Source: Flavobacteriaceae bacterium R38 (GTDB taxonomy: Bacteria; Bacteroidota; Bacteroidia; Flavobacteriales; Flavobacteriaceae). From it: DNA of 64,000 nucleotides. Location of the stretch: contig WXYP01000002.1 in assembly GCA_009901575.1 (NCBI GenBank), forward strand, positions 434,001-498,000, in the 5' to 3' direction. The translations under genes and the position numbers were made by a program. Position 1 is the stretch's first letter. Every line of letters begins with the position of its first letter. This document shows, one piece after another, positions 34,914-43,583 of this stretch. The notes beneath the pieces are model-generated. The model was not told where the DNA came from and made no database searches. It worked only from the letters and a program-made list of their open reading frames with translations.

Positions 34914-35129
34914 ATGGAAAAAATTAACGAATTAACTACTATTAATATTGGAGATAAAATTTATGCTCCTAAACTAGACAAATATTTTAATATTGTAGAT
35001 TATGCATATGATGATATATTTAAAGATATGTTAGCAAATCTAGCTCCTTCAAGTGAAAATACTGAAGAAAGAGGGTTCACTGCTACCTTAAAAACTTTAA
35101 TTGAGCTAGGGTATTTTAAAATTAATTGA
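34914..35129 (+). CDS. Small hypothetical protein ending the Pycsar-like operon
   Basis: A 71-residue acidic protein (INIGDKIYAPKLDKYFNIVD; DDIFKDMLANLAPSSENTEE). No family recognised. It lies 12 bases after the E2-like gene on the same strand and its TGA is immediately followed by direct repeat B. It may be a last operon member or a remnant of a longer gene; it is probably soluble. Confidence 0.55.
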   Translation: MEKINELTTINIGDKIYAPKLDKYFNIVDYAYDDIFKDMLANLAPSSENTEERGFTATLKTLIELGYFKIN

Positions 35130-35160
35130 CCATTCCATACACATTACCACTTCACTCCTA
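35130..35160 (+). repeat. Direct repeat B, first copy
   Basis: 31 bases starting right after the stop codon at 35129 (begins CCATTCCATACACATTAC, ends CACTCCTA). They recur at 38343-38373 with two adjacent mismatches, again just after the stop of a last gene. Further along, AAGAACATTATAGTACA (35280-35296) is identical to 38373-38389. Confidence 0.8.
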
Positions 35161-35642
35161 CCGTCGTTTCGGTAAAAGCGTATTCCATTAGCTTGATTTA
35201 AAGAAATTTTTTAGAAGAAAACTTTTGAGAAAATTTAATTGTAGCACTCTTTGCCTTCCAAAGCAAAGAAACATAACACAAGAACATTATAGTACAAATG
35301 CTTATATGTAGCAAATTGCGTATAGCTGTGCTATTTGATATAAAATCAGTTCTAGCGCTTTAGTGCTATAACGATACCGATTTTATGTCAAAGCAATTTG
35401 CGAAACTCTGCTTCACATTCGTAAGCTATAATTCTATATTATATAAAATATCCCAGGTGAAGTTTCTATAATTAGAATATTTAGTACTTAGGTCAGGAAA
35501 ATTTCGTGTATTAAATTCTAATGAATCGACTTATTGCCATTTGTATCTATAATTAGTCGTTATGTAAAATAGCCGCTATCCTTTGCACTGTATAAAATAA
35601 TTCATGTTTCACCTATCCTTTAATAATGAAAACAGACAACTA
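35161..35642. other. Non-coding spacer between island modules
   Basis: About 480 bases without a credible gene. Contents: a small TACCG...CGGTA hairpin at 35159-35174, AAGAACATTATAGTACA (35280), a 91-base imperfect hairpin (35311-35401) and one GTTATGTAAAAT motif (35559). Confidence 0.55.
35311..35401. other. 91-base structured inverted-repeat element
   Basis: Nested arms: GCAAATTGC (35311-35319) with GCAATTTGC (35393-35401), and TTTGATATAAAATC (35334-35347) with GATTTTATGTCAAA (35379-35392; 13/14). A central TAGCGCT...AGTGCTA pairs with one G-U. The bulged cruciform recalls cassette or IS-excision sites, or a structured RNA; no match to a known family was made. Confidence 0.6.
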
Positions 35643-35672
35643 TTGAGTCCTCATAAAATATATATAAATTTG
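35643..35672 (+). promoter_or_regulatory. Promoter of the Crp-like gene
   Basis: TTG at 35643-35645, a 19-base spacer and TAAATTTG at 35665-35672 match the Bacteroidota consensus. The ATG at 35698 follows after 25 bases. Confidence 0.65.
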
Positions 35673-35697
35673 TTTCATATATAAATCACAATCAATT

Positions 35698-36291
35698 ATG
35701 GGCATTAATCAGTATCAAAGCTTATTTAACTTTATAGCTAAAATAGTGCAGCTACAAGATGTCGATGTCTCAAAAATTGCTTCGAAATTATCTGTAGAAG
35801 ATTATAAAAAGGGAGATTTTATTTTAAAACAGAATCAAGTATCTAAAACTTTAAAATTTGTTTTATCTGGTATTTATAGGGTGTATCAATTAAAGGATGG
35901 CAAAGAAATTACCAGTTATTTTAATTATGAAGAAAGAAATCCGTTGGTGGCATCATTTGTTAGTTTATTAGCTAAAGAACCTAGTAAAGAATTTATAGAA
36001 TGTATTGTACCTGGAAAATTAATATCTATTTCTTACTCAGATTGGCAAGAAGTATATAAAACTAGTCTGGAATTAAATATTTTTGGTAGGATAATGGCTG
36101 AAAAGAATTACTTATTAGCTATACAACGTATAGAATCTTTACAGTATCAAAACGCTACAGAACGTTATGAATTGTTTTTAAAGCTATACCCTAATCTTTT
36201 CAATCAAATACCACATCATTATATTTCTTCTTATTTAGGAATTACACCTGAATCGTTAAGTCGTATTCGAAAGACTTTAGCTAAAAAATAA
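35698..36291 (+). CDS. Crp/Fnr-family cNMP-binding-domain regulator
   Basis: A 197-residue protein with an N-terminal cyclic-nucleotide-binding beta-roll (residues 25-120: DYKKGDFILKQNQVSKTLKF, VLSGIYRVYQLKDGKEITSY) and a C-terminal winged helix (SSYLGITPESLSRIRKTLAK). The cAMP-binding signature (GE...RxA) is not visible, as is common for Bacteroidota Crp proteins, so the ligand is unknown. It starts the second island module, with its own consensus promoter. Sitting next to a nucleotide-cyclase operon makes cyclic-nucleotide sensing worth testing, but this is inference. Confidence 0.85.
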   Translation: MGINQYQSLFNFIAKIVQLQDVDVSKIASKLSVEDYKKGDFILKQNQVSKTLKFVLSGIYRVYQLKDGKEITSYFNYEERNPLVASFVSLLAKEPSKEFIECIVPGKLISISYSDWQEVYKTSLELNIFGRIMAEKNYLLAIQRIESLQYQNATERYELFLKLYPNLFNQIPHHYISSYLGITPESLSRIRKTLAKK

Positions 36292-36342
36292 ATCTTATCA
36301 TACATCAATGCTGAGACTTTTCATTTTTCAGAAATTTGAAAT

Positions 36343-36966
36343 ATGGAAACTACAGACATATATACTATTTGGAGTGCAACTTTCGAAAAAGCTTCTTTCA
36401 AAGATTTAGAACAATGTTTTTCTATCGTAAGTGAACATTATAGTAACCCAAATAGACATTACCATAACTTAAACCACGTTGATAATTTAATTAAACAAAT
36501 AGAGCAATTGTCTCTTTCTAAAAGCGATAATGCTATACTAATAAATGTCGCTTTATTTCATGATGTAATATATAAAGCGGGTAGAAAAGATAATGAGCAT
36601 AAAAGTGCTGAATTTGCTGCTAATTGGTTGTTAAAATTAAATTTTGGAATGGTTAAATCAAAAATGATTTGCGATATTATTGGGTCTACAAACACTCATG
36701 AATCTTCTGAATTCTTAACACAGTTATTTCTTGATTTAGACCTTTCCATTTTAGGAGTAAATGAAGATAATTATCAAGAATATACTGCTCAAATAAGGAA
36801 AGAACATATTCAAATTCCGGATTGTTTGTATAAGGTTGGAAGAAAACGATTTTTAAAGAATATGCTTTCTAGAAAAGTAATATTTTTTACTTCTGAGTAT
36901 TATGAAGCTTATGAAAACCTTGCTAGAAAAAATTTGAGAAATGAATTAAATGAGTTAAACAAATAA
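36343..36966 (+). CDS. HD-domain metal-dependent phosphohydrolase
   Basis: A 207-residue HD-superfamily enzyme. Metal-binding residues are recognisable: H41 and H45 in RHYHNLNHVDNLI, H73-D74 in VALFHDVIYKAGRKDNEH with H86, and H119 in GSTNTHESSEF. Members are often annotated as predicted metal-dependent HD hydrolases; substrates may be nucleotides. It lies 51 bases after the Crp-like gene and 2 bases before the hydroxylase-WD40 gene. Confidence 0.85.
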   Translation: METTDIYTIWSATFEKASFKDLEQCFSIVSEHYSNPNRHYHNLNHVDNLIKQIEQLSLSKSDNAILINVALFHDVIYKAGRKDNEHKSAEFAANWLLKLNFGMVKSKMICDIIGSTNTHESSEFLTQLFLDLDLSILGVNEDNYQEYTAQIRKEHIQIPDCLYKVGRKRFLKNMLSRKVIFFTSEYYEAYENLARKNLRNELNELNK

Positions 36967-36968
36967 TT

Positions 36969-38333
36969 ATGAAAACTACTTATGTAAACAATTTGCCAAT
37001 AATAGAAATTGATAATTTTTTATTGCCTGACGAATCGGATGCTATATTAAGTGAGAAACTTAATGGTTTTCAAAGTGCTCTAAGTCATTACCCGGTTTAT
37101 TATCGAAATAATGATAGATTTGTAGAGGATAATGATAATCTGTCTAAGCAATTTTTTGAAAAACTTAAGAAATTCAATATTGATGAATTAGATGAAATTA
37201 CCGGAGTCAATAATTGTTTTAGATTTTGCAGATATCAAAAAAATCAATTGTTTTCAAAACATCAGGATGGTGTTCATTATCCTAACGATAGGTATGAATC
37301 GAAATATACATTTCTGTTGTATCTAAATCATCAAGATAATTTTACAGGTGGAAATACTGAGTTTTTTACATCAAAATATGATGAGAAACCTACTAAAACT
37401 ATTAAACCTAAAAGTGGGAAATTAGTAATTTTTGACCATCGAATTTGGCATCAAGGAGCTGAAATTATTGTTGGTGACAAGTATATATTACGTTCCGATA
37501 TTTATGTGAATAGACAAATTAAGTCTAATCATCATGATGGATACATATGGAACTTATTGAAAGTTGACGAAAATCATTTTTTTAGTTGCGGTAGAGATAC
37601 TTCTATTAAGTTATGGAACAAAGATTTAGAACTGGTAAACTCTTTTATATTTCATTCTAAGTCAGTACTTAAAATAGCCCGATTAAATGAAAAAGAGTTT
37701 GTTTCATGTTCTAGAGATTTTACTTTAAAAAAATGGACAAATTTAGGGAAGGTGCTTTCATCAATTTGTTTAGGTGAAATGATATTAAACATTGCAATCA
37801 ATACTTTAGAAGAGCAAATAATCGCTGTAGGTACTAGTGGTAACATTTTTATTCTAAATTCAGAACTTGTATTGATAAAAACAATTAAAGCCCATAAACA
37901 TTGGATTTGGGGTGTTAAGACGATAGGTAATAATGTAGTTACTTGTGGTGAAGATGGAACTGTCGTTTTAACTAATCTATTTACAAGTCATGTGAAATGT
38001 ATTTTAAAACATAAAGAAGGGTTATTTAGCATTTATGGTAATAATGAGTCTCTTTTTATTGGAACTAAAAATGGTACTATTATTAATTTCTCTTTAGTTC
38101 AAAATACAATAGAAAATAAGGTCTTACATAAAGATATCGTTCGGTCAATTATATCTTATAAAAATGAAATATTTACTTGTGGCGAAGACAATAAAATTAT
38201 GAAGTATAATGTTTTAAATGGTCGGAAAGAACAAATAAGAGAATCTGATAACTTCATTCAGGACATAATGGTTTTAGATGATAAAATTTATGCTGCTGGT
38301 TTTGACGGTAGAATTACAATTGATAACATTTAG
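36969..38333 (+). CDS. Prolyl-4-hydroxylase-like 2OG oxygenase fused to a WD40 propeller
   Basis: A 454-residue fusion. Residues 10-180 form a 2OG-Fe(II) oxygenase of the prolyl-4-hydroxylase type, with iron ligands H98 and D100 (SKHQDGVHYP) and H161 (FDHRIWHQGAEII), and a 2OG-binding residue near R175 (YILRSDIYV). Strand motif FLLYLNHQDNFTGGNTEFF fits P4Hc. Residues 185-454 are WD40-like repeats, about seven, e.g. FSCGRDTSIKLWNKDLELVN, FVSCSRDFTLKKW, VTCGEDGTVVLTN, FTCGEDNKIMKYN. The oxygenase probably hydroxylates a protein bound by the propeller. Start 2 bases after the HD gene, direct repeat B follows its stop by 9 bases. Confidence 0.85.
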   Translation: MKTTYVNNLPIIEIDNFLLPDESDAILSEKLNGFQSALSHYPVYYRNNDRFVEDNDNLSKQFFEKLKKFNIDELDEITGVNNCFRFCRYQKNQLFSKHQDGVHYPNDRYESKYTFLLYLNHQDNFTGGNTEFFTSKYDEKPTKTIKPKSGKLVIFDHRIWHQGAEIIVGDKYILRSDIYVNRQIKSNHHDGYIWNLLKVDENHFFSCGRDTSIKLWNKDLELVNSFIFHSKSVLKIARLNEKEFVSCSRDFTLKKWTNLGKVLSSICLGEMILNIAINTLEEQIIAVGTSGNIFILNSELVLIKTIKAHKHWIWGVKTIGNNVVTCGEDGTVVLTNLFTSHVKCILKHKEGLFSIYGNNESLFIGTKNGTIINFSLVQNTIENKVLHKDIVRSIISYKNEIFTCGEDNKIMKYNVLNGRKEQIRESDNFIQDIMVLDDKIYAAGFDGRITIDNI

Positions 38334-38342
38334 ATATACAAG

Positions 38343-38409
38343 CCATTCCATACACATTATTACTTCACTCCTAAGAACATTATAGTACACTTTTAAATAT
38401 GGGTTATCC
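38343..38409 (+). repeat. Direct repeats B (second copy) and A (right copy), adjoining
   Basis: 38343-38373 is the second copy of repeat B. 38379-38409 is the right copy of repeat A (29/31 with 28946-28976). They sit in the 110-base space between the WD40 fusion gene and the DinB gene, and so mark the right edge of the island. Confidence 0.75.
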
Positions 38410-38443
38410 AGTGAGTGGTTTTCAATTTCCTGAACTTATGATT

Positions 38444-39007
38444 TTATTTAGGTAATCGGTTCTTGATGGTTGCAATTTGTCCCATATGATTGGCAGAATG
38501 TTCCATCACGTGATACCAGATATAATGGTAGTTGAGCCCCTCTTCCATACTCGAAGCGAACCAGGCGTCATCTTTGGTTTTGAGTGCTGCCAGGGTTTTT
38601 TCGCGGACTTCATCCCACAAATCCAAATAATATGTAATCGGTTTACCCTTAAGTATACTTTTTACTTTTTCATTAATCTCCCCTGCAATACCAAATCTCT
38701 TTAATTCTTCTTCTGTCCATTCCCGCCCCATCAATGTTGCGGTTTGATAATATGATTCTGTAGATACTAAGTGCATAATCAACGATCCTATGCTATTGGC
38801 ATTAGCATCATATAAGAAATCAGTTTGTGATTGATTCAGGTCTTTAACTTGTTGGGTAATTCTATCTTTTAAATCTTCCAACATATAGATCATTACGCCA
38901 ATCTTTGGTGAATAGCCTTCAACTGATTTTAGTTCTCCTTGAGCCTTCAATAGAATTATTGGGAGTAATAACAGTAAAGTTGTAATTTTTGTTTTCAAGG
39001 ATCTCAT
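38444..39007 (-). CDS. Exported DinB-family protein
   Basis: A 187-residue protein. A signal peptide (SLKTKITTLLLLLPIILLKA) precedes a four-helix DinB domain (residues 30-187). Possible metal-binding histidines are visible in SIGSLIMHLVSTESYYQT and WYHVMEHSANHMGQIATIKN. The DinB/DUF664 fold often binds a divalent metal and includes thiol-dependent transferases. Export is unusual for this fold. It is the first gene right of the island and transcribed away from the lipoprotein gene cluster. Confidence 0.82.
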   Translation of the reverse strand: MRSLKTKITTLLLLLPIILLKAQGELKSVEGYSPKIGVMIYMLEDLKDRITQQVKDLNQSQTDFLYDANANSIGSLIMHLVSTESYYQTATLMGREWTEEELKRFGIAGEINEKVKSILKGKPITYYLDLWDEVREKTLAALKTKDDAWFASSMEEGLNYHYIWYHVMEHSANHMGQIATIKNRLPK

Positions 39008-39199
39008 AGTATCATATTTAAAATCAATAGCTATGATTAAAGATACTATTAATAATCATTTGTTGTTCTTAAAGAAAAATTAATTGTATGAGAATATAAG
39101 TAGCTTCTAAAAACCATCCTAAGCCTGCTAAAACATAAAATAGATACTTTAACCGCTAATTTCAAATAACTTTTTTAAGATGATAATATTTAATATAAA

Positions 39200-40111
39200 T
39201 TACAATTTGGGCCTTAGATTCTCAATAACCTGAACACTTACCCAATAAGGATTTCCAAATACATAAAAACTGCCGTCTTCCCTAACGGTATGACCTCCCC
39301 TAAAAAAAGTCAGGTATTTTCCATCTGGTGTAACGCTTGGATGACTATCTGATTGTTCTGTGTTTATATGAGGCCCTAAGTTTATTACAGGCCCCCATGA
39401 ACCATCTTTTTGTCGAAAACTAATATATAGATCGTTTTTCCCGTATCCACCCTCTCTTATCGCGTCCCATATTAAATAAGATTCATCTGGAGCTATATAG
39501 GGATGGCCCATTGGCTTTCCGTTGTTAATCTCTTTGCCTAGTTTTTGACTGGGTTGGTATTTACCGTCTACGAATCGTGAATAACTAATTGCTCCATCTC
39601 TATCCGGTGTATCAAAATGACTAAAGAAAATAGTTTTCTTGTCTGTAATCGATGACCCCATGATAAACATATCATCAAAAGGTGCTCCCATGTTTTTTAA
39701 TTCTGACCACCCCGATTCGGTTCGCTCTCTATATTTATTTTGTTTATATATAATGGTTCCATCCTTAGAAAAGTTATCCGGACGTTTTATATCGGTAATA
39801 ATAGAATCATTCTGCCATTTATTATTTTCATATCGAATAACAATGGTTTTAGATTTTTTATAATCCCCACCGTGTTTATCAACATAAATCTCTTTCATAT
39901 CTGGAGAAAATTTAGCGATACTCACAAAATCTTCCCCTGTTGCAACAATGCCTGGTGCAAGAATTTCAGGAATCAAGCCGGGAGGTTTTTGCTCAAAAAA
40001 AAGACCTTCTAATTGTGGAAATTCAGAATTGTTTGCTTTCTGCTTTTTAGCATTGCAGGCAGCTAATAATATTACAAACATAAGTGTCAAAATAAAATGT
40101 AGTTTTTTCAT
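39200..40111 (-). CDS. PD40/TolB-like beta-propeller lipoprotein (paralogue 1)
   Basis: A 303-residue lipoprotein with signal MKKLHFILTLMFVILLAAC (Cys19). Motifs shared with three relatives in this window: [18 protein letters not shown] at the N-terminus, [35 protein letters not shown], and SVTPDGKYLTFFRGG. These are PD40/WD40-like repeats as in TolB. The chain ends SVQVIENLRPKL. Probably outer-membrane or periplasmic; a binding or carbohydrate-processing role in the envelope is inference. Confidence 0.8.
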   Translation of the reverse strand: MKKLHFILTLMFVILLAACNAKKQKANNSEFPQLEGLFFEQKPPGLIPEILAPGIVATGEDFVSIAKFSPDMKEIYVDKHGGDYKKSKTIVIRYENNKWQNDSIITDIKRPDNFSKDGTIIYKQNKYRERTESGWSELKNMGAPFDDMFIMGSSITDKKTIFFSHFDTPDRDGAISYSRFVDGKYQPSQKLGKEINNGKPMGHPYIAPDESYLIWDAIREGGYGKNDLYISFRQKDGSWGPVINLGPHINTEQSDSHPSVTPDGKYLTFFRGGHTVREDGSFYVFGNPYWVSVQVIENLRPKL

Positions 40112-40539
40112 TGCTTAGTACTGTTTTCATGTTTACCTCTTCATATCTAGTAAAAATTATATTTTTCTCTTATGAATTCAATTTAAATTTTGTCAATTGC
40201 TCTATACTTTAATGAACTGCTCAAAGTAACTGTATCAACTGATAATGATTGGCTTGTAACAGTAAGACTCACCTATTTTATCAAATAGGTGCTTATGAAC
40301 CTTAAAGGGTTTTATTATTTTTTTGAAGAAACTGCAGTATACTTAAGCACAGGCTGACCTAATCACCAAATTAACCCTCTAGGCTAATTCTTGATATTCC
40401 ATATTAATTTTTATCCCAAGCTTTTAAATGTTATACTAAATAACATTTAATAACAGATAAGATTAGAGATGTAAACAGAAAAATTTAGTCTGTTCTGTAA
40501 TTTAGACTTTCACTTATTTTTGAATTAACTATAAAATTT
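40112..40539. other. Non-coding spacer with one perfect hairpin
   Basis: No credible gene in 428 bases. It holds CACCTATTT (40270-40278) / AAATAGGTG (40283-40291), a perfect 9-bp hairpin with a 4-base loop, and AACCTTAAAGGGTT with a T-rich tail at 40299-40323. The tail suits a plus-strand transcript although no plus gene is seen. Confidence 0.5.
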
Positions 40540-41082
40540 TTAAGCAAATAGTATATTTAAGAGAATAATGAATCCCAAAAGTACCATCAAAATTCCAAAT
40601 TCAATTTTACGATCGTGAAATCCCCAAAAACCTCGGGTATCAGGTTCAGACATAAAAAGTTCAGAAGGTTTATTCATTTTTAAATTCCCTAGATATTTTA
40701 AATGTCTGTAACCAAAAGTATCCCAAAATACATCCATGTTTACATTATTACTTTTTACCAGGTAATTAATTGCTTCTTGAATTCGTTTACGTTGATTGGC
40801 ATGAATAGTTGTATGCTCGACAAGCCCCCATAAGATGAAGGAATAACCAAGAATAATACAACTTATGAACCATTTAAAATAACAATGATTTAAGTAATTA
40901 CTTGGATCAAAGGTGCCATTATCACTAATTTCTTTTGTTATAATTGATGCTATTAACGTAGTAATTACTGTACCTAATGAAAAAATCACTCGTCGCGAAA
41001 TCTCTGAAGGGTGATTAAAATGTAAATTTCGTTCTTCAACTAACAAATTTATAAGTTCTGTTATGTTTATTGATGTGCGCAT
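40540..41082 (-). CDS. Hypothetical membrane protein
   Basis: A 180-residue protein with three likely membrane helices (about 29-46, 70-89, 160-179). Between them is a polar region (HANQRKRIQEAINYLVKSNN). I do not recognise the family. It is the last gene of the minus-strand cluster that starts at 46847, with 21 bases separating it from the preceding gene; the two membrane proteins are probably co-expressed. Confidence 0.6.
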   Translation of the reverse strand: MRTSINITELINLLVEERNLHFNHPSEISRRVIFSLGTVITTLIASIITKEISDNGTFDPSNYLNHCYFKWFISCIILGYSFILWGLVEHTTIHANQRKRIQEAINYLVKSNNVNMDVFWDTFGYRHLKYLGNLKMNKPSELFMSEPDTRGFWGFHDRKIEFGILMVLLGFIILLNILFA

Positions 41083-41103
41083 TATAACCTGTTTTTTTTG
41101 AAA

Positions 41104-41646
41104 TTATTTAATCACCTGAGGCTCTATCAAACCCTTTATTTTAATAGCTTTTTTTATAATTTGATCAAGTAATGCTAAGGATTCTGAATCTCCTATGATA
41201 TGTGTTTGTGCAAATTCTGATTCAATACCAGATAACTTTCTTCTGGTTGCTATAAGTCGTTTTTTTAAATTAACTAATTTTCTATTTGGTTTTGGATGTA
41301 CCAATCCAATGATATACAAAAGATAGAATAGTAAGAAGAGAGGAATGCATGAAAGAATTACAACTGTATTAAGTGTGAAATGAATTAAGGCACATCTGCC
41401 TGGATCAAATTTTTCGCCTGCATCATTAAAATATGCTTGAAGACAGTGATTCTTACCGTCAAGTGGCCAAAATGTTGTATTAATAATTTTTTCAGGTATT
41501 TTCCAATACCATTGATAATTCTCTTTGCCAAAATTTGCAAAATAACCTACTCTGGCTGAAATAGTATTGTCAGGATTTCCTCCGGCCAGAACATTCCCTA
41601 ATTGATCTATTGCGACAAATAGTCTGCCAAAAAAACGTATTATCAT
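41104..41646 (-). CDS. Membrane protein resembling phage-type IDQLxNVLxGG proteins
   Basis: A 180-residue protein. FVAIDQLGNVLAGGNPDNTI followed by SARVGYFANFGKENYQWYWK and the DGKNHCLQAYF segment resembles a family of small membrane proteins common in prophages, although those are usually shorter. Two hydrophobic stretches at about 90-112 give a membrane hairpin or one long helix. A C-terminal helix (RRKLSGIESEFAQ) is cytosolic or periplasmic. Upstream of its ATG (41721-41813) is a non-coding block similar to one at the other end of the cluster. Confidence 0.55.
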   Translation of the reverse strand: MIIRFFGRLFVAIDQLGNVLAGGNPDNTISARVGYFANFGKENYQWYWKIPEKIINTTFWPLDGKNHCLQAYFNDAGEKFDPGRCALIHFTLNTVVILSCIPLFLLFYLLYIIGLVHPKPNRKLVNLKKRLIATRRKLSGIESEFAQTHIIGDSESLALLDQIIKKAIKIKGLIEPQVIK

Positions 41647-41720
41647 AACATTGATATTTTTAAATATAATCTACAAAAACTCTAATGAGCAATATTCATA
41701 ATTTTGAGTATTTCAAATGG

Positions 41721-41813
41721 GGGAAGAAAAACATTGAGAACCTTAACTCGATTAGTAAGGAATTATAATTCATGCATATGTTGATAAATTTAATTATATG
41801 AAAAACACGTAAA
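41721..41813 (-). promoter_or_regulatory. Leader block shared with the other end of the cluster
   Basis: Three short blocks in the same order recur at 46992-47069: GGGAAGAAAAAC (41721), AGGAATTATAATT (41758) and AACACGTAAA (41804). Both copies lie upstream of minus-strand cluster genes, suggesting a common promoter or leader. Confidence 0.5.
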
Positions 41814-41913
41814 CTTTATGATTTTATTTTATCTCATACTTATTACTTTACTATTATATCTCGGGTTGTAGAATAATTTTCTACCTGGATATTCTTAATT
41901 AGTCACTTAATCA

Positions 41914-42744
41914 TCAGGAACCTGCAAGTATTTCCTTTAAAAGTGAGGAAGTATTCCCCTTACTGTTCTCCAAATACGAATTAAAAGTATTTGTAGTTAA
42001 CCCATATGGATTCAAGTATGTTTGCTTAAGAGTCAGGTATAAGGCTTTAATATTTCTAGGTTTTCCCTTATCATCGTATTTACTAATTATCAATTCAGAA
42101 GGTTTTATCTTATTGCTTACGATTCCATCTTTATAAGAAATAATCTGTCTGCGAATTTCGGCTGTGCCAAGATTTATTTTGGAAAGTACCTCATTTCCAT
42201 TAAGTGTTTTGGAGATATCAGCAGTCAAGGTGAATTCAAAACTCTCGAATATAAAATCTTTATTTTTCATTGCCTTGACAGGAATAAAATTCTCATTAAC
42301 ATTCATAAGAGAAATGGTAAATGTTTCTTGATTCGGCATATCAATTTTAAAATCATATTTAGCTGCTTGGCCGTGGGTTGTAGCTCCTTTTTTATAAAAT
42401 CTAAGGTATGAACTGAATTTTTCGGTTTTGTTTGTTTTTAACTTACTAAAATCTATTTTAAGAGCATCATTTGCTACAATTTCCCAACTATAGTCTGCTT
42501 CTCTCCTCTCTGTCAAACTTGTGACTAGTTCAAGGCCATAATCTACAATAAATGGCGCCAAAATGGCTGCAACAGTACCAGAAGCTAAGATCGAGATGCT
42601 TTTATTAGCTATTGGAACTGGTGTTTCTAACTCTAAAACGGTTGCTTTTGCACGAGTTGCAAAACCTTTCTGCGGATATAATTTTATCTGTCCATATGAA
42701 ATGATACTTAACAATAATACGATAGGAAGAATAATTTTTTTCAT
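41914..42744 (-). CDS. Exported hypothetical protein
   Basis: A 276-residue protein with signal peptide (KKIILPIVLLLSIISYGQ). A hydrophobic stretch at about 48-65 (SISILASGTVAAILAPFIVD) could be a membrane anchor. The rest is beta-rich (AKYDFKIDMPNQETFTISLM; FEFTLTADISKTLNGNEVLS). No family recognised. 63 bases separate it from the lipoprotein gene upstream. Confidence 0.6.
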   Translation of the reverse strand: MKKIILPIVLLLSIISYGQIKLYPQKGFATRAKATVLELETPVPIANKSISILASGTVAAILAPFIVDYGLELVTSLTERREADYSWEIVANDALKIDFSKLKTNKTEKFSSYLRFYKKGATTHGQAAKYDFKIDMPNQETFTISLMNVNENFIPVKAMKNKDFIFESFEFTLTADISKTLNGNEVLSKINLGTAEIRRQIISYKDGIVSNKIKPSELIISKYDDKGKPRNIKALYLTLKQTYLNPYGLTTNTFNSYLENSKGNTSSLLKEILAGS

Positions 42745-42807
42745 GATTTATGATGGTATGTTTTATTATTTGGATGAGTTACTATTAAAGTTGTTATGGA
42801 TAAAAAT

Positions 42808-43581
42808 TTAAGGACACCCAACTTGACCTGGAGACCCCAATTCATCAAAGAATTTTTTAAATGTTGAAGAATTACACCCAACTAAATTCTTTAAGCCTTT
42901 GAGTCCTTTAATAACTTCATTCTTAACAAAGGTCGCATCATTCTGCCCAGATCGTAAATCTGCTCGATCCAATGTTAATAACATAGAAACACGCGCCAGT
43001 TGAAAATACGTTAGTAAAGGATGCCCTTTATCTAAACCATTTGAAGCATTAGTAATATCATTCAGCGCTCCGGTAGCAGGATTTGTGATTAAACCCTTAA
43101 TCTCATTGTATTTTTCGATGGTAATATTATCATCTTCTCCTAATTTCAGGAAGGCTTGTTCGGCTTTAATAAGACCTGGTATTGCTTTCATTAAGGCAAT
43201 ATCTCTTGGCTGATTTGACAGTTCTTCAAGTGCTTCTTTAGACAATGCGTCTGCTTTATTAAACTCCCCTAGTTTCCAGGCACTCAATGCTTTTATAGAA
43301 TAGGCTGTCCCTAATAACCCATCTTTCTTTAACCTGTTTTTATGATTCTTTAATGCCTTTGAAGATAAGTTATAAGCAATCTCATAATTAATGCTTGCAT
43401 TAGAAAATTTAGAAATGTCTGCATAATCAATCTCTAAAGCCAACTCATTTTCTATATTAGCAGCCTTGTTAAAATTATCTTGTGCTTGAGTTACCAGTTG
43501 AATATGCTTGCAGGAAACAAGGGTAACTAAAAATATAATTAATAAAATTCGGTTTATACTGCGGTAAATAGTTTGTTTCAT
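42808..43581 (-). CDS. Lipoprotein with TPR-like helices
   Basis: A 257-residue lipoprotein (RSINRILLIIFLVTLVSC, Cys24). The mature part is helical with TPR-like spacing (SINYEIAYNLSSKALKNHKN; LLGTAYSIKALSAWKLGEFN). No specific family recognised. It starts 2 bases after the stop of the large helical protein gene, so the two are translated together. Probably a periplasmic scaffold. Confidence 0.65.
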   Translation of the reverse strand: MKQTIYRSINRILLIIFLVTLVSCKHIQLVTQAQDNFNKAANIENELALEIDYADISKFSNASINYEIAYNLSSKALKNHKNRLKKDGLLGTAYSIKALSAWKLGEFNKADALSKEALEELSNQPRDIALMKAIPGLIKAEQAFLKLGEDDNITIEKYNEIKGLITNPATGALNDITNASNGLDKGHPLLTYFQLARVSMLLTLDRADLRSGQNDATFVKNEVIKGLKGLKNLVGCNSSTFKKFFDELGSPGQVGCP

Positions 43582-43583
43582 AA

